Below are positions 15,563 to 23,541 of a stretch of DNA of 64,000 nucleotides, piece after piece. How positions within the stretch are numbered: position 1 is the first letter of the stretch; each line of letters begins with the position of its first letter. The position numbers and the translations under genes were made by a program. The notes beneath the pieces were generated by a model. The model was not told the DNA's origin, made no database searches, and saw nothing but the letters and a program-made list of their open reading frames with translations. The DNA is from Arthrobacter sp. SDTb3-6. GTDB lineage: Bacteria; Actinomycetota; Actinomycetes; Actinomycetales; Micrococcaceae. The stretch is taken from NCBI RefSeq assembly GCF_013376095.1, contig NZ_JAAMFN010000009.1:53358-117357 (forward strand), in the 5' to 3' direction.

Positions 15563-17013
15563 GCATTGCCGACACCACCCCCGCGGAACTTGAACGCATT
15601 GTGGCGGCCGCGGACGCTGCCGCCACAATGTGGGCGGCGGCGCCGGCTGCCGGCCGGGCCGCCGCCCTCACCGCCGTGGCGGACGCGCTGGACGCGGCCG
15701 CGCCGGAACTGGTCCCGCTCGCACAGGAGGAAACCTCCCTCACCGCCGGGCGCCTGTCCGGGGAGCTGAAGCGGACCACCTTCCAGCTGCGCCTCTTCGC
15801 CGAACTCCTCACCGACGGCGGCTACCTTGACGCGCGGATCGACCATGCCGACGCCGGCTGGCCCATGGGAGCCCGGCCGGACCTGCGCCGCGTGCTTGAA
15901 CCCCTTGGCCCGGTGCTGGTCTTTGCCGCCAGCAACTTTCCCTTTGCGTTCAGCGTCATGGGCGGCGACAGCTGCTCGGCACTCGCCGCCGGGTGTCCCG
16001 TGGTGCTCAAGGCGCACCCGGGGCACCCCAGGCTCTCGGCCGCCGTCGGACGCGTTGCCGCCGCTGCCCTGCGCGGGGCCGGGGCGCCGGACGGGCTGCT
16101 GCAACTTGTCTACGGAACCCAGGTGGGGAGGGACGCGCTGCTGGACCCGCGGATCAAGGCCGGGGCATTCACCGGTTCCCTTGCCGGCGGGCGCGCCCTG
16201 TTTGACCTGGCCGCCTCACGGCCCGAGCCCATCCCGTTTTATGGCGAGCTGGGCAGCGTGAACCCCGTGTTCGTGACGGAGGCGGCCGCGGCGGCGCGCG
16301 GGGCGGACATCGTGGCCGAATTCGTGGCCTCGTACACCCTGGGCGCGGGGCAGTTCTGCACCAAGCCGGGGATCCTGCTGGTCCCGGCCGCCTCGTCGAT
16401 GCCGGGCGAACTGTCCGCCGCGGCGCGCCCGGAGGCGGCGCCACTGCTCAACGGCCACATCCAGTCCGGCTACACGGCGTCCCTGTCCGCGCTGTTGGAG
16501 CACGACGCCGTTGACGCCCTGGGTGCCGTGGAAGGCACCTTTGACGTTCCGCCGGCCCCGGCGCTGACGGTGACCACGGCGTCCGCCCTGTTGGCCGACC
16601 CGGACGGCCTGGTCACCGAATGCTTTGGCCCGTCCGCCCTGGTGGCGACGTACCACTCCGAGCAGGAGCTGTTGGCCGTGGCCCGGGTCCTGGACGGGCA
16701 GCTGACGGCGTCGATCCAGGGGGAGGGGACGGAAGACGTGGCACCGGAGCTGGTGCGGCTGCTGGCAAAAAAGGCCGGGCGCGTGCTGTGGAACGAGTGG
16801 CCCACGGGCGTGTCGGTGACCTACGCGCAGCAGCACGGCGGGCCGTACCCGGCCACCACGGCACCCACGACGACGTCGGTGGGCACGGCCGGGATCACAC
16901 GGTTCCTGCGCCCGGTGGCCTACCAGGGCCTGCCCGCGCACCTGCTGCCCGCGGCGCTTCGCGACGACAACCCGCTCGGCGTGCCGCAACGGATCAACGG
17001 GAAATTGGGCTGA
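15559..17013 (+). CDS. Aldehyde dehydrogenase, probable alpha-ketoglutarate semialdehyde dehydrogenase
   Basis: A 484-residue NAD(P)-dependent aldehyde dehydrogenase. Asn126 in SNFPFAFS, Lys151, Glu230 in YGELGSVNP and catalytic Cys267 in GAGQFCTKPG are all present. The GQFCTKPG context is characteristic of alpha-ketoglutarate (2,5-dioxopentanoate) semialdehyde dehydrogenases. It would convert the deaminase product to 2-oxoglutarate, the last step of the pathway. ATG 15559 is preceded by AAAGGAG and overlaps the previous stop by four bases. It is the last gene of the plus-strand catabolic run. Confidence 0.9.
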   Translation: MSIADTTPAELERIVAAADAAATMWAAAPAAGRAAALTAVADALDAAAPELVPLAQEETSLTAGRLSGELKRTTFQLRLFAELLTDGGYLDARIDHADAGWPMGARPDLRRVLEPLGPVLVFAASNFPFAFSVMGGDSCSALAAGCPVVLKAHPGHPRLSAAVGRVAAAALRGAGAPDGLLQLVYGTQVGRDALLDPRIKAGAFTGSLAGGRALFDLAASRPEPIPFYGELGSVNPVFVTEAAAAARGADIVAEFVASYTLGAGQFCTKPGILLVPAASSMPGELSAAARPEAAPLLNGHIQSGYTASLSALLEHDAVDALGAVEGTFDVPPAPALTVTTASALLADPDGLVTECFGPSALVATYHSEQELLAVARVLDGQLTASIQGEGTEDVAPELVRLLAKKAGRVLWNEWPTGVSVTYAQQHGGPYPATTAPTTTSVGTAGITRFLRPVAYQGLPAHLLPAALRDDNPLGVPQRINGKLG

Positions 17014-17042
17014 GCCGGTCCAGGCACCACGATCCGGCGGTG

Positions 17043-17083
17043 CAGCTTGTGCGGGCTGAAGCCCGCCCAACCCGCGCAAGCTG
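17043..17083 (+). terminator. Hairpin after the catabolic operon
   Basis: CAGCTTG and GCGGG on the left pair with CCCGC and CAAGCTG on the right across one mismatch; the inner loop can form a second small stem (GGGCT/AGCCC). It lies 30 bases after the last gene of the operon. There is no U tract, so it may be a weak terminator or a 3'-end stabiliser. Confidence 0.4.
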
Positions 17084-17294
17084 AACCATCAATTGGCCGT
17101 GGGAAAATTGGCGCCATGGCTTCCAGCGACACCGCCTGCATGGAGGCCATTGCCACCGGGCCCAACGGCTGCGGCCAGTCCAGCCATGAACGCCACCAGG
17201 CGCCCCCATGGTCCCCGGCATCGAGGCGTGGATGAAGCGGGTCCAGGCGGAGTGAACGGGACGGGGTAGACAGGCCGGCTGGACAGGGGTGCCG

Positions 17295-18269
17295 CTACTT
17301 GGCGGCGAGCGGCTTGCGGGCCAGCCAGGCGGCCACGACCGCGCCGGAGATGTTGTGCCAGACCGAGAACACTGCGGAGGGCAGGGCGGCCAGCGGGGAG
17401 AAGTGGGCGGTGGCCAGGGTGGCCGCCAGGCCCGAGTTCTGCATGCCCACCTCGAAGGCCAGGGCACGCCGGGCGCGGGCGTCCAGGCGGCCGGCCTTGC
17501 CGGCCAGGTAGCCCAGGCCCAGGCCAAAGCCGTTGTGCAGGACCACGGCCAGGAACACGATGCCGCCGGCGGCCACGATCTTGGACGCGGACCCCGCCAC
17601 CACAATGGCCACGATCAGGGAGATGACCACGGCGGAAATCCACGGCAGCACCGGCACCACAAAGTCCACCACACGGTTGAGGAACAATCGCACCAGCAGG
17701 CCCGCGATGACCGGCAGCAGCACGGTCTTGAGGATGTCCAGCATCATGGCGCCGGCGTCGACGTTCAGGAAGGAACCGGCCAAAAACAGCGTCAGGGCGG
17801 GCATGACGATGGGGGCCACGAGCGTGGAGACGGTGGCAACGGCCACGGACAGGGCAACGTCGCCCTTGGCCAGAAAGGCCATGACGTTCGACGACGTCCC
17901 GCTGGGTGCGCAGCCCACCAGGATCACGCCGGCCGCCAGCTCCGGGCTCAGGTGCAGGCCCATTGCAATGAGCCAGCCCGCGCCGGGCATGATGACGTAG
18001 TGGGCGGCGAGCCCCAGTGCCACGGCCCACGGGCGCTTGGCGACGGCGGCAAAGTCGGGCAGCGTCAGCGTCAGGCCCATGCAGAACATGATGATGCCCA
18101 GCAGGTACGGCACGGACGGGGCCATCGGCTTGAAGGAGCCGGGGAGCAGGAAGCCGAGGACGCCGGCGACGATGACGAGCAGCGGGAAGACCGTCACGGC
18201 GATCCTCGCGGTGCGGTCCGCCTGGGCGGGCGTGGTGGATGTCGGGCTGGATTTGGTTGACTGGGGCAC
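17295..18269 (-). CDS. Bile acid:sodium symporter family transporter
   Basis: A 324-residue membrane protein with about ten predicted helices. The segment GCAPSGTSSNVMAFLAKGDVALSV matches the conserved Na+-site region of the bile acid:sodium symporter (BASS) family, and GMQNSGLAATLA is the second signature. Bacterial members move organic anions such as pantoate or keto acids with sodium; the substrate here cannot be told from the sequence. The GTG start at 18269 lies directly next to AAAGG, an unusually short spacing, and no better in-frame start is seen. The gene stands alone, with an inverted repeat at 18308-18335 upstream. Confidence 0.85.
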   Translation of the reverse strand: MPQSTKSSPTSTTPAQADRTARIAVTVFPLLVIVAGVLGFLLPGSFKPMAPSVPYLLGIIMFCMGLTLTLPDFAAVAKRPWAVALGLAAHYVIMPGAGWLIAMGLHLSPELAAGVILVGCAPSGTSSNVMAFLAKGDVALSVAVATVSTLVAPIVMPALTLFLAGSFLNVDAGAMMLDILKTVLLPVIAGLLVRLFLNRVVDFVVPVLPWISAVVISLIVAIVVAGSASKIVAAGGIVFLAVVLHNGFGLGLGYLAGKAGRLDARARRALAFEVGMQNSGLAATLATAHFSPLAALPSAVFSVWHNISGAVVAAWLARKPLAAK

Positions 18270-18307
18270 CTTTATATTTTCCGCCGGGTCCAGCCCGTGA
18301 ACAAGTC

Positions 18308-18335
18308 ATCCCATTATGTGGACGTGATGGGATGG
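18308..18335. promoter_or_regulatory. Inverted repeat upstream of the BASS transporter
   Basis: The arms CATCCCAT (18308-18315) and ATGGGATG (18328-18335) are perfect with a 12-nt spacer. They stand 39 bases before the transporter start on the minus strand, a usual place for a repressor or activator site. No cognate regulator is adjacent. Confidence 0.35.
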
Positions 18336-18344
18336 GGTGCAACG

Positions 18345-18418
18345 GCCCCGGCGGCCCGGGGACCGCCCGGGGACCGCCCCCGGCCCGGCACCCGGCCCGG
18401 CACCCAGGCCGGGCCTGC
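18345..18418. repeat. GC-rich short tandem repeats after the DUF981-like gene
   Basis: Read on the minus strand, a 12-base unit (GGGTGCCGGGCC) occurs twice in a row, followed by two copies of GGGCGGTCCCC. The segment lies directly after the membrane-protein stop and can fold into several overlapping GC stems, so it may terminate that gene. Confidence 0.5.
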
Positions 18419-18421
18419 GAG

Positions 18422-19162
18422 CTACATGGTGTGGACGATGAGGCCGATGTGCGTGAAGTAGTTCATGGCACCGAAGAGCAGGAACGCCAGCCCGGCCAGG
18501 AACCACACCACGCCGATCACCTTGACCAGCCCGGCCGCGGCAGCGCCGGACGTGCGGAGCTTGGCAACGGCGACGGGGAACAGCACTGCGCCGACGCCGA
18601 CGAGGGCGAACAGCCCGGACATGAACGTGGCCTCAATCATGGGGTAGGCGGCGAAGGTTCCGGAAATAGGCTCCTCGGCCGGCGCGGCAAAAAGCTGGTA
18701 GGTGATGCCGGCTGCGGCGATCGCGAACAGGCTCAGGCCCAGTCCGCCAATGAAAAGGGACAGCGGGCGGGCCGTCGTGGCCGCGAAGGCAACCGGGTCG
18801 GGGGCCGAGGTGAGGGCCCCGCCGCGGCGCCACAGGTAGAAGGCCGCGCCAAGCAACAGCACGCCAAAGCCCAGGCTGGTCTCACCGAAAATGATGTTGT
18901 CAAACGGGAAGCCGCCTGCGGCCATCGGCCACGTCAAGGTCATGTGCAGGCCGGTGGCGGTGAGGATCAGGCCCAGCACGCCAAAGGCCATGGACCAGCC
19001 GTCGGTGCTGACGGCGGCGTCCTTGTTGCGGCGGAGCCGGAGGAGGTCACGGCCAAAAATGACCACTGCCAGCAACCCGGCCCCCGCGGCCAGTGACATG
19101 ATGGTGTTGTACGTAGGCATAGTCGCCCAGTCAATCTTGAGAGCTTCCGCTGCCATGCTCAT
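18422..19162 (-). CDS. Membrane protein resembling DUF981
   Basis: A 246-residue integral membrane protein with about seven hydrophobic helices and short loops. Recognisable stretches are LHMTLTWPM, FGETSLGFGVLLL and FGAMNYFTHIGLI; I believe it fits the DUF981 family, whose function is unknown. Conserved His and Trp within helices (GLHMTLTWP, NYFTHIG) could bind a ligand or metal, which is inference. ATG 19162 is used, with a weak GGGAAAG about ten bases upstream; ATG 19156 is an alternative. It is divergent from a TetR gene, with a 26-bp palindrome between them, so it is probably the target of that regulator. Confidence 0.7.
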   Translation of the reverse strand: MSMAAEALKIDWATMPTYNTIMSLAAGAGLLAVVIFGRDLLRLRRNKDAAVSTDGWSMAFGVLGLILTATGLHMTLTWPMAAGGFPFDNIIFGETSLGFGVLLLGAAFYLWRRGGALTSAPDPVAFAATTARPLSLFIGGLGLSLFAIAAAGITYQLFAAPAEEPISGTFAAYPMIEATFMSGLFALVGVGAVLFPVAVAKLRTSGAAAAGLVKVIGVVWFLAGLAFLLFGAMNYFTHIGLIVHTM

Positions 19163-19207
19163 GATGCAATCGCTTTCCCTGTTGCGTGGGTCGGTCTGGC
19201 CCATCCT

Positions 19208-19233
19208 AAAACCCATACTGTTGTATGGCTTTT
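19208..19233. promoter_or_regulatory. 26-bp near-perfect palindrome, likely TetR operator
   Basis: The inner arms CCATAC (19213-19218) and GTATGG (19223-19228) flank TGTT. The symmetry continues outward to AAAA and TTTT, broken only by one C facing C on each side. It lies in the 123-base gap between the divergent membrane-protein and TetR genes, exactly where an autoregulating TetR repressor would bind. Confidence 0.7.
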
Positions 19234-19285
19234 GGTGTAGCGCCGGAAGCGGTGGAAATATTCCGGCAGTCCAGTCGAGCGGGGG

Positions 19286-19891
19286 GTGGGAACAGTCAAG
19301 CAACGTCGTAGCCAGGCCAAACGGGAGCTGATGGCCGTGGCAGCCGCGCAATTGCTCATTGACGAGGGCCCCTCCGCCGTCACGCACCGACGCGTGGCCG
19401 AGGCCGCCGGGCTGGCCGCCGGCTCCGGGAACTACTATTTTCCGTCCAAGAAGGACCTGTTCCGGACTGCCGTTGCAGGGGCCGAGGACCTGCGCGCCGA
19501 AAGCGCCCTCAAGGCCGCCCTGGACTGCCGGCGCGGTGAATCCAGCCTCGTGTCGGTGGCACTGCGGCTGACGGGCATCTATTTTGCCCCCAGGCTGGGC
19601 CCGGACGTGGTCACCATGCGGCTCAACCCGATCCTGGAGGCCGGCCACGACCCGGAACTGCAGGAGATCATCCGCAGCCACCGGCCGCTGTTGGCGCAGG
19701 CCCTGAACCTCGGGCTGGAACGCATGACGGGCCGGATGCTGGCGGACGGCGACATGGAGATGCTGGTGCAGAACATCGCGGCGTCGCTGCTGTACGGCTT
19801 TGCCCTCGGGGAGGAGGACCCGCTGTCCTATTCCACCCGCTCGACGGCCAGGCTGCTGGAACTGCTGGGCATACGGATCCCGGCCGTCTAA
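19286..19891 (+). CDS. TetR/AcrR family transcriptional regulator
   Basis: A one-component repressor of 201 residues. The N-terminal helix-turn-helix covers about residues 12-55: AVAAAQLLIDEGPSAVTHRR, then AEAAGLAAGSGNYYFPSKKD, the usual YYHF-like recognition region. The C-terminal ligand domain is helical and of unknown specificity. GTG 19286 follows a G-rich run but no textbook ribosome binding site. It is divergent from the DUF981-like gene and probably controls it through the palindrome at 19208-19233. Its stop overlaps the stop of the convergent alarmone synthetase gene by three bases. Confidence 0.88.
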   Translation: MGTVKQRRSQAKRELMAVAAAQLLIDEGPSAVTHRRVAEAAGLAAGSGNYYFPSKKDLFRTAVAGAEDLRAESALKAALDCRRGESSLVSVALRLTGIYFAPRLGPDVVTMRLNPILEAGHDPELQEIIRSHRPLLAQALNLGLERMTGRMLADGDMEMLVQNIAASLLYGFALGEEDPLSYSTRSTARLLELLGIRIPAV

Positions 19892-20994
19892 AAGCCCATG
19901 GCCTTGCGGTAGCGCTGCATTTGCTGGTGGCGGCGCTGCAGGCTGTCGCGCCGCGGTGTCTGCCCGGCGTCGGCGTCCTCAGCCGTCAAGTCGATGTGGC
20001 TCTGGCCAAACTGCCACAGCAGCAGGTCGTCCAGCAGCCTGTCCGGGCCCGGGGAGTAGCGGTGGTCCAGGGCCTTGCGGACGTTGGAGATGATTTCCGG
20101 CTGTAGCAGCGCGGCCAGGTCGATGGTCCTGGTGAGCCCGTGCGCGGCGACCAGCTCGGCGGCCCAGCCCCAGTCGTCGTCGGCCTTCCGGTCCACATGC
20201 GGGAGCAGGGTCTGCCACACGGCCTTGATCCGGTTCGGGGTCAGCGACTCCGCACCTTCGCCTTCCGCGTCCCAAAAGCTCGTCACGGTCTCGTAGCGTT
20301 CGTGCAGCTCCGAGAAGGCCGATTCCACGGTCTCCAACATGGCCGCCGTGGCCGTGAACTGGCGGTCAAAGTACGGGCTCCAGGCACGCGGGTCCTGCGC
20401 CTTGAAACGGATGTCGTGCTCAATCTCGCTCCAGGCATGGGCAAAAATGGTGCGGATCTGGCACTCAAAAAAGTAGCTGCCGTTGGCCTTGGCCTCCGGA
20501 TCCAGCACCTCCTGGTACGCCCGCACCACGTCATTGTGGATGCTGCGCAGGATCAGGTGCCGGCTGGAATAGCCGTAGGTGCCGGATTCGATGGAGCCAA
20601 TGTCCTTCTCCCGGTCCCCGCGGCAGTCAAAGATGTTCCGGCGCCGCTTGATCAGGTTCGCCACGTTGGCATTTTCCCCGGGGAGCGTGGTGATGACCCG
20701 CACCCCCACCATGTCGGTAAGATTGCGCAGCGGCTCCGGAAATGCCAGCACGGGGGCGGCGCCGGGTTCGGCGGCCACCATCCGCGATGCCTTCTCCCGG
20801 AACGACTCCACCGTCTTGGTGCGGCTGGTGACAAACAACGGCCGCTCGTCCGCGTCTTCCATGACCTCGCGCACCAGCGCCTCCATTTCCGCCGTCACGG
20901 CCAGCAGCTGCGGGCGGGCACGTTCATAGGTGGCGACGGAGGCGGCGACGGAGGGACGCAGTGATTCGTCAAGGCGTTCCCAATGGCTGCTCAT
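19888..20994 (-). CDS. RelA/SpoT-domain protein, probable small alarmone synthetase
   Basis: A 368-residue protein with one (p)ppGpp synthetase domain and no hydrolase, TGS or ACT domains. The motifs are SRTKTVESFREKASR near 57-71, LTDMVGVRVI near 93-102, GYSSRHLILR, and ECQIRTIFAHAWSEIEHDI, whose E-x-Q-x-R-T is the synthetase acceptor motif. It should transfer pyrophosphate from ATP to GTP or GDP. The domain is followed by about 150 helical residues ending in a Gln/Arg-rich tail, longer than the usual 200-250-residue small synthetases. The start is ATG 20994 (MSSHWERL); the longer frame to 21078 has no better site. It is convergent with the TetR gene. Confidence 0.85.
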   Translation of the reverse strand: MSSHWERLDESLRPSVAASVATYERARPQLLAVTAEMEALVREVMEDADERPLFVTSRTKTVESFREKASRMVAAEPGAAPVLAFPEPLRNLTDMVGVRVITTLPGENANVANLIKRRRNIFDCRGDREKDIGSIESGTYGYSSRHLILRSIHNDVVRAYQEVLDPEAKANGSYFFECQIRTIFAHAWSEIEHDIRFKAQDPRAWSPYFDRQFTATAAMLETVESAFSELHERYETVTSFWDAEGEGAESLTPNRIKAVWQTLLPHVDRKADDDWGWAAELVAAHGLTRTIDLAALLQPEIISNVRKALDHRYSPGPDRLLDDLLLWQFGQSHIDLTAEDADAGQTPRRDSLQRRHQQMQRYRKAMGF

Positions 20995-21095
20995 GCCTTC
21001 GAGCCTATGTGCAGCGGCCGGTGGAAGGCGAACATGCCGCGGGGGAAATTTCGCCGCGTTCCACCCTTTTCCGGCCATGGCCGTAGGCTGGTGGC

Positions 21096-22046
21096 ATGCT
21101 GACGGTAATCGGTGAAGCCCTGATCGACGAAGTGGTGCGCCCGGGGCGGAAACCGGTGCCGCACGTGGGCGGCAGCCCCCTGAACGTGGCCGTGGGGCTG
21201 GCCCGGCTGGGCCACCCCGCGCAGTTCCTGGGCCGCTTCGGCAGGGACGCCTACGGTGACATGATCGCCGGGCATCTCAAAGACAACGACGTCCTGGTGC
21301 CCGTGGCCCCGGACGGGCTCCCCACCTCCGTTGCCCGTGCCGTCGTCGGTGCGGACGGCGCCGCCGAATACGAGTTCGCGCTGGACTGGGAACTGCCGTC
21401 CGCGGACGGCCAGGGCGTCCCCAGCTTCATGCCGGCCGCCACCACGCTGCTCCACACCGGCTCCATCGCCGCCATGCTGGCCCCGGGAGCCGGGCAGGTC
21501 TTCGACGCCGTCGTTGCCGCCCACCCCTCCGCCACCATTTCCTACGACCCCAACGCCCGCCCCAGCATCATCACGGACGCCGGCTACGCGAGGGCGCAGG
21601 CCGAAAAGTTCGTGGCGCTCGCGGACGTCGTCAAGGCCTCCGACGAGGACCTGCTGTGGCTCTACCCCGGCACACGTCCGAAGGATTCGGCCCGCCGCTG
21701 GCTCGCCATGGGCGGCACGGAAGGGCCCGCCGTCGTGGTGGTCACGCAGGGCGCGGCCGGCCCCTGGGCCGTGTGCGCCGCCGGCGAGGCCGCGTGCGCC
21801 GTCCCGCCCACGGCCGTGGTGGACACGGTGGGCGCCGGGGATTCCTTCATGGCCGCGCTGCTGGGGGCCCTCGTGGACCGCGAACTCGACGGCGCCCAGC
21901 GCCGCGACGCCCTGCGTGCCATGACCCGTGAACAACTGGAGGAAATCCTCCGTTACGCCTCCCGTGCCGCGGCCATCACGGTGTCCCGCGCGGGCGCCAA
22001 CCCTCCCACCCGAAAAGAACTGCAGGAAGGCCAGCCCCATGTATGA
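21096..22046 (+). CDS. PfkB family carbohydrate kinase (fructokinase-like)
   Basis: A 316-residue sugar kinase. It starts with the substrate-binding motif GEALIDEV and [17 protein letters not shown] (PfkB signature 1), and ends with the anion-hole and catalytic motif [15 protein letters not shown]. It phosphorylates a sugar or nucleoside with ATP; sequence style and N-terminal motif favour fructokinase. It overlaps the PEBP-like gene by eight bases, an odd but tight coupling. ATG 21096 stands about 100 bases from the divergent alarmone synthetase gene. Confidence 0.87.
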   Translation: MLTVIGEALIDEVVRPGRKPVPHVGGSPLNVAVGLARLGHPAQFLGRFGRDAYGDMIAGHLKDNDVLVPVAPDGLPTSVARAVVGADGAAEYEFALDWELPSADGQGVPSFMPAATTLLHTGSIAAMLAPGAGQVFDAVVAAHPSATISYDPNARPSIITDAGYARAQAEKFVALADVVKASDEDLLWLYPGTRPKDSARRWLAMGGTEGPAVVVVTQGAAGPWAVCAAGEAACAVPPTAVVDTVGAGDSFMAALLGALVDRELDGAQRRDALRAMTREQLEEILRYASRAAAITVSRAGANPPTRKELQEGQPHV

Positions 22047-22554
22047 TTTCGACCCCTACTCATTCCTTGCCCCCGTCCCGGACTTCACGCTCACCAGCAC
22101 TTCCTTTGCCGACGGGGCCACCCTGCCGCTGCGCCAAGTCAATCCCGGCGGCCACCCGGACGGGCAGGACCTGTCCCCGCAGCTGTCCTGGTCCGGGTTC
22201 CCGGAGGGCACGCGCAGCTTCGCCGTCACCATGTACGACCCCGACGCCCCCACGGCCAGCGGCTTCTGGCACTGGGCCGTGGCCAACATCCCGGCGTCCG
22301 TGGCGTCCCTGGCGGAGGGTGCCCCTTTGCCCGACGGCGCCCTGGCCCTGAAGAACGACGGCGGGTTCCCCGGCTACATGGGCGCCGCACCTCCCGCCGG
22401 GCACGGCCCGCACCGCTACATGGTGGTGGTCCACGCCGTCGACGTCCCCGCGCTGGACGTGGACCCGAACGCCACCCCGGCCGTGCTGGGCTTCAACCTG
22501 GCCTTCCACACCCTGGCCCGCGCCCGGATCACGGGAATTTTCGAGGTGCAGTAA
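22039..22554 (+). CDS. YbhB/YbcL family (PEBP-like) protein
   Basis: A 171-residue phosphatidylethanolamine-binding-protein-like fold. The motifs are [40 protein letters not shown] (the conserved D-P-D-x-P and H-W residues of the ligand pocket) and [13 protein letters not shown]. The precise role of bacterial members is poorly known; they may modulate kinases or lipids. It is translationally coupled to the upstream PfkB kinase gene, which may hint at a shared condition rather than a shared reaction. The long hairpin at 22594-22661 follows its stop. Confidence 0.87.
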   Translation: MYDFDPYSFLAPVPDFTLTSTSFADGATLPLRQVNPGGHPDGQDLSPQLSWSGFPEGTRSFAVTMYDPDAPTASGFWHWAVANIPASVASLAEGAPLPDGALALKNDGGFPGYMGAAPPAGHGPHRYMVVVHAVDVPALDVDPNATPAVLGFNLAFHTLARARITGIFEVQ

Positions 22555-22593
22555 GGGCTGCCCCCAACCCGCACGCTTTTCGCCGTCGCACAT

Positions 22594-22661
22594 CGATGAA
22601 GGGGCCAACCCGCCAAAGAGGTGTCAACTGACACCTTCCTCGCGGGTTGGCCCCTTCATCG
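22594..22661 (+). repeat. Long double hairpin with 20-bp perfect arms
   Basis: The arms CGATGAAGGGGCCAACCCGC (22594-22613) and its exact complement (22642-22661) enclose 28 bases that carry a second perfect stem, GGTGTCA (22620-22626) with TGACACC (22629-22635). The two stems are separated by a six-by-six internal loop. It lies 40 bases after the PEBP-like stop and about 60 before the phosphatase start. It is much longer than a usual intrinsic terminator and has no U tract, so an interspersed palindromic repeat or structured RNA is possible. Confidence 0.75.
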
Positions 22662-22722
22662 GCGATAAGGCATGCTGGGCGGCCCCGTGCACCCTTTCCC
22701 GTGAAGTTGGATAGCCTTGGGT

Positions 22723-23532
22723 ATGCGCTTAATTGCCAGTGACATCGACGGAACCATTCTGGGGCACGACGGACGGATCAGCCCCCGCACCGTGGCCGCC
22801 TTCCGCGATGCCGCCGACGCCGGGATCGACATCGTGTTCGTCACCGGCCGCCCGCCGCGCTGGCTGGACCCCATCCGGGAACAAATCGGCCACACCGGAA
22901 CCGTGATCTGCTCCAACGGCGCCGTCACCTACAGCCTGGAAAGCGAGTCGGTGGTGGCCTCGCACCTGCTTTCGTGGGAGACGGTGGCCGAGGTCCGCGC
23001 CAGGATCACGGACCTGGTCCCGGAGCCGTATTTTGCCTTGGAAAGCCTCGACGGCTTCCACGTGGAACCCGGCTTCCTTGCCAGGGACCGCCCGGCCAAT
23101 GTCAGGGACGTGGTGCCCGCGCCCTTGGCCCCGTCGATGGAGGACGGCGGCATCATCAAGATGCTCTCCATCCTCCACTCCGGCACGGCGGATGAATTTC
23201 TGGAGCTGGTCCGCCCGAGCATTGGCAGGCTGATCGCCGTCACGCACTCCGCGCCGGATATGGCCCTGCTGGAAATGGGGCCGCTGGGCGTCAACAAGGC
23301 CGTCACCCTCGCCGAGTACGCCGCCTCCAAGGGCATCGAGGCCGCGGACGTACTGGCGTTTGGCGACATGCCCAACGACATCGAAATGCTCGGCTGGGCC
23401 GGCGCCGGCTACGCCATGGCCAGCGGCCACCCGGATGCGCTCGCCGCCGCGGCCATGCAGGCCCCACGCATGGTGGACGACGGCGTGGCCCAAATCATCG
23501 AGCAGCGCCTCGCCGCACTGCACCGGACGTAG
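22723..23532 (+). CDS. Cof-type HAD family hydrolase
   Basis: A 269-residue haloacid-dehalogenase-like phosphatase with a type IIB cap. Motif I is SDIDGTILGHDG (nucleophile Asp8), motif II is FVTGRPPR, Lys is in NKAVTL, and motif IV is FGDMPNDIEML. It dephosphorylates small phosphorylated metabolites in the cytosol; the natural substrate is unknown. ATG 22723 is used (MRLIASDIDG); no clear ribosome binding site is present, so it may be leaderless or coupled. The glycerophosphodiesterase and glycerate kinase genes follow closely, so it may take part in phospho-glycerol or glycerate use. Confidence 0.88.
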   Translation: MRLIASDIDGTILGHDGRISPRTVAAFRDAADAGIDIVFVTGRPPRWLDPIREQIGHTGTVICSNGAVTYSLESESVVASHLLSWETVAEVRARITDLVPEPYFALESLDGFHVEPGFLARDRPANVRDVVPAPLAPSMEDGGIIKMLSILHSGTADEFLELVRPSIGRLIAVTHSAPDMALLEMGPLGVNKAVTLAEYAASKGIEAADVLAFGDMPNDIEMLGWAGAGYAMASGHPDALAAAAMQAPRMVDDGVAQIIEQRLAALHRT

Positions 23533-23541
23533 GCGGCGGAC

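Noticed and set aside
17089..17294. Short open frames after the semialdehyde dehydrogenase gene
   Set aside because: They have no ribosome binding site or family resemblance; the gap appears non-coding.
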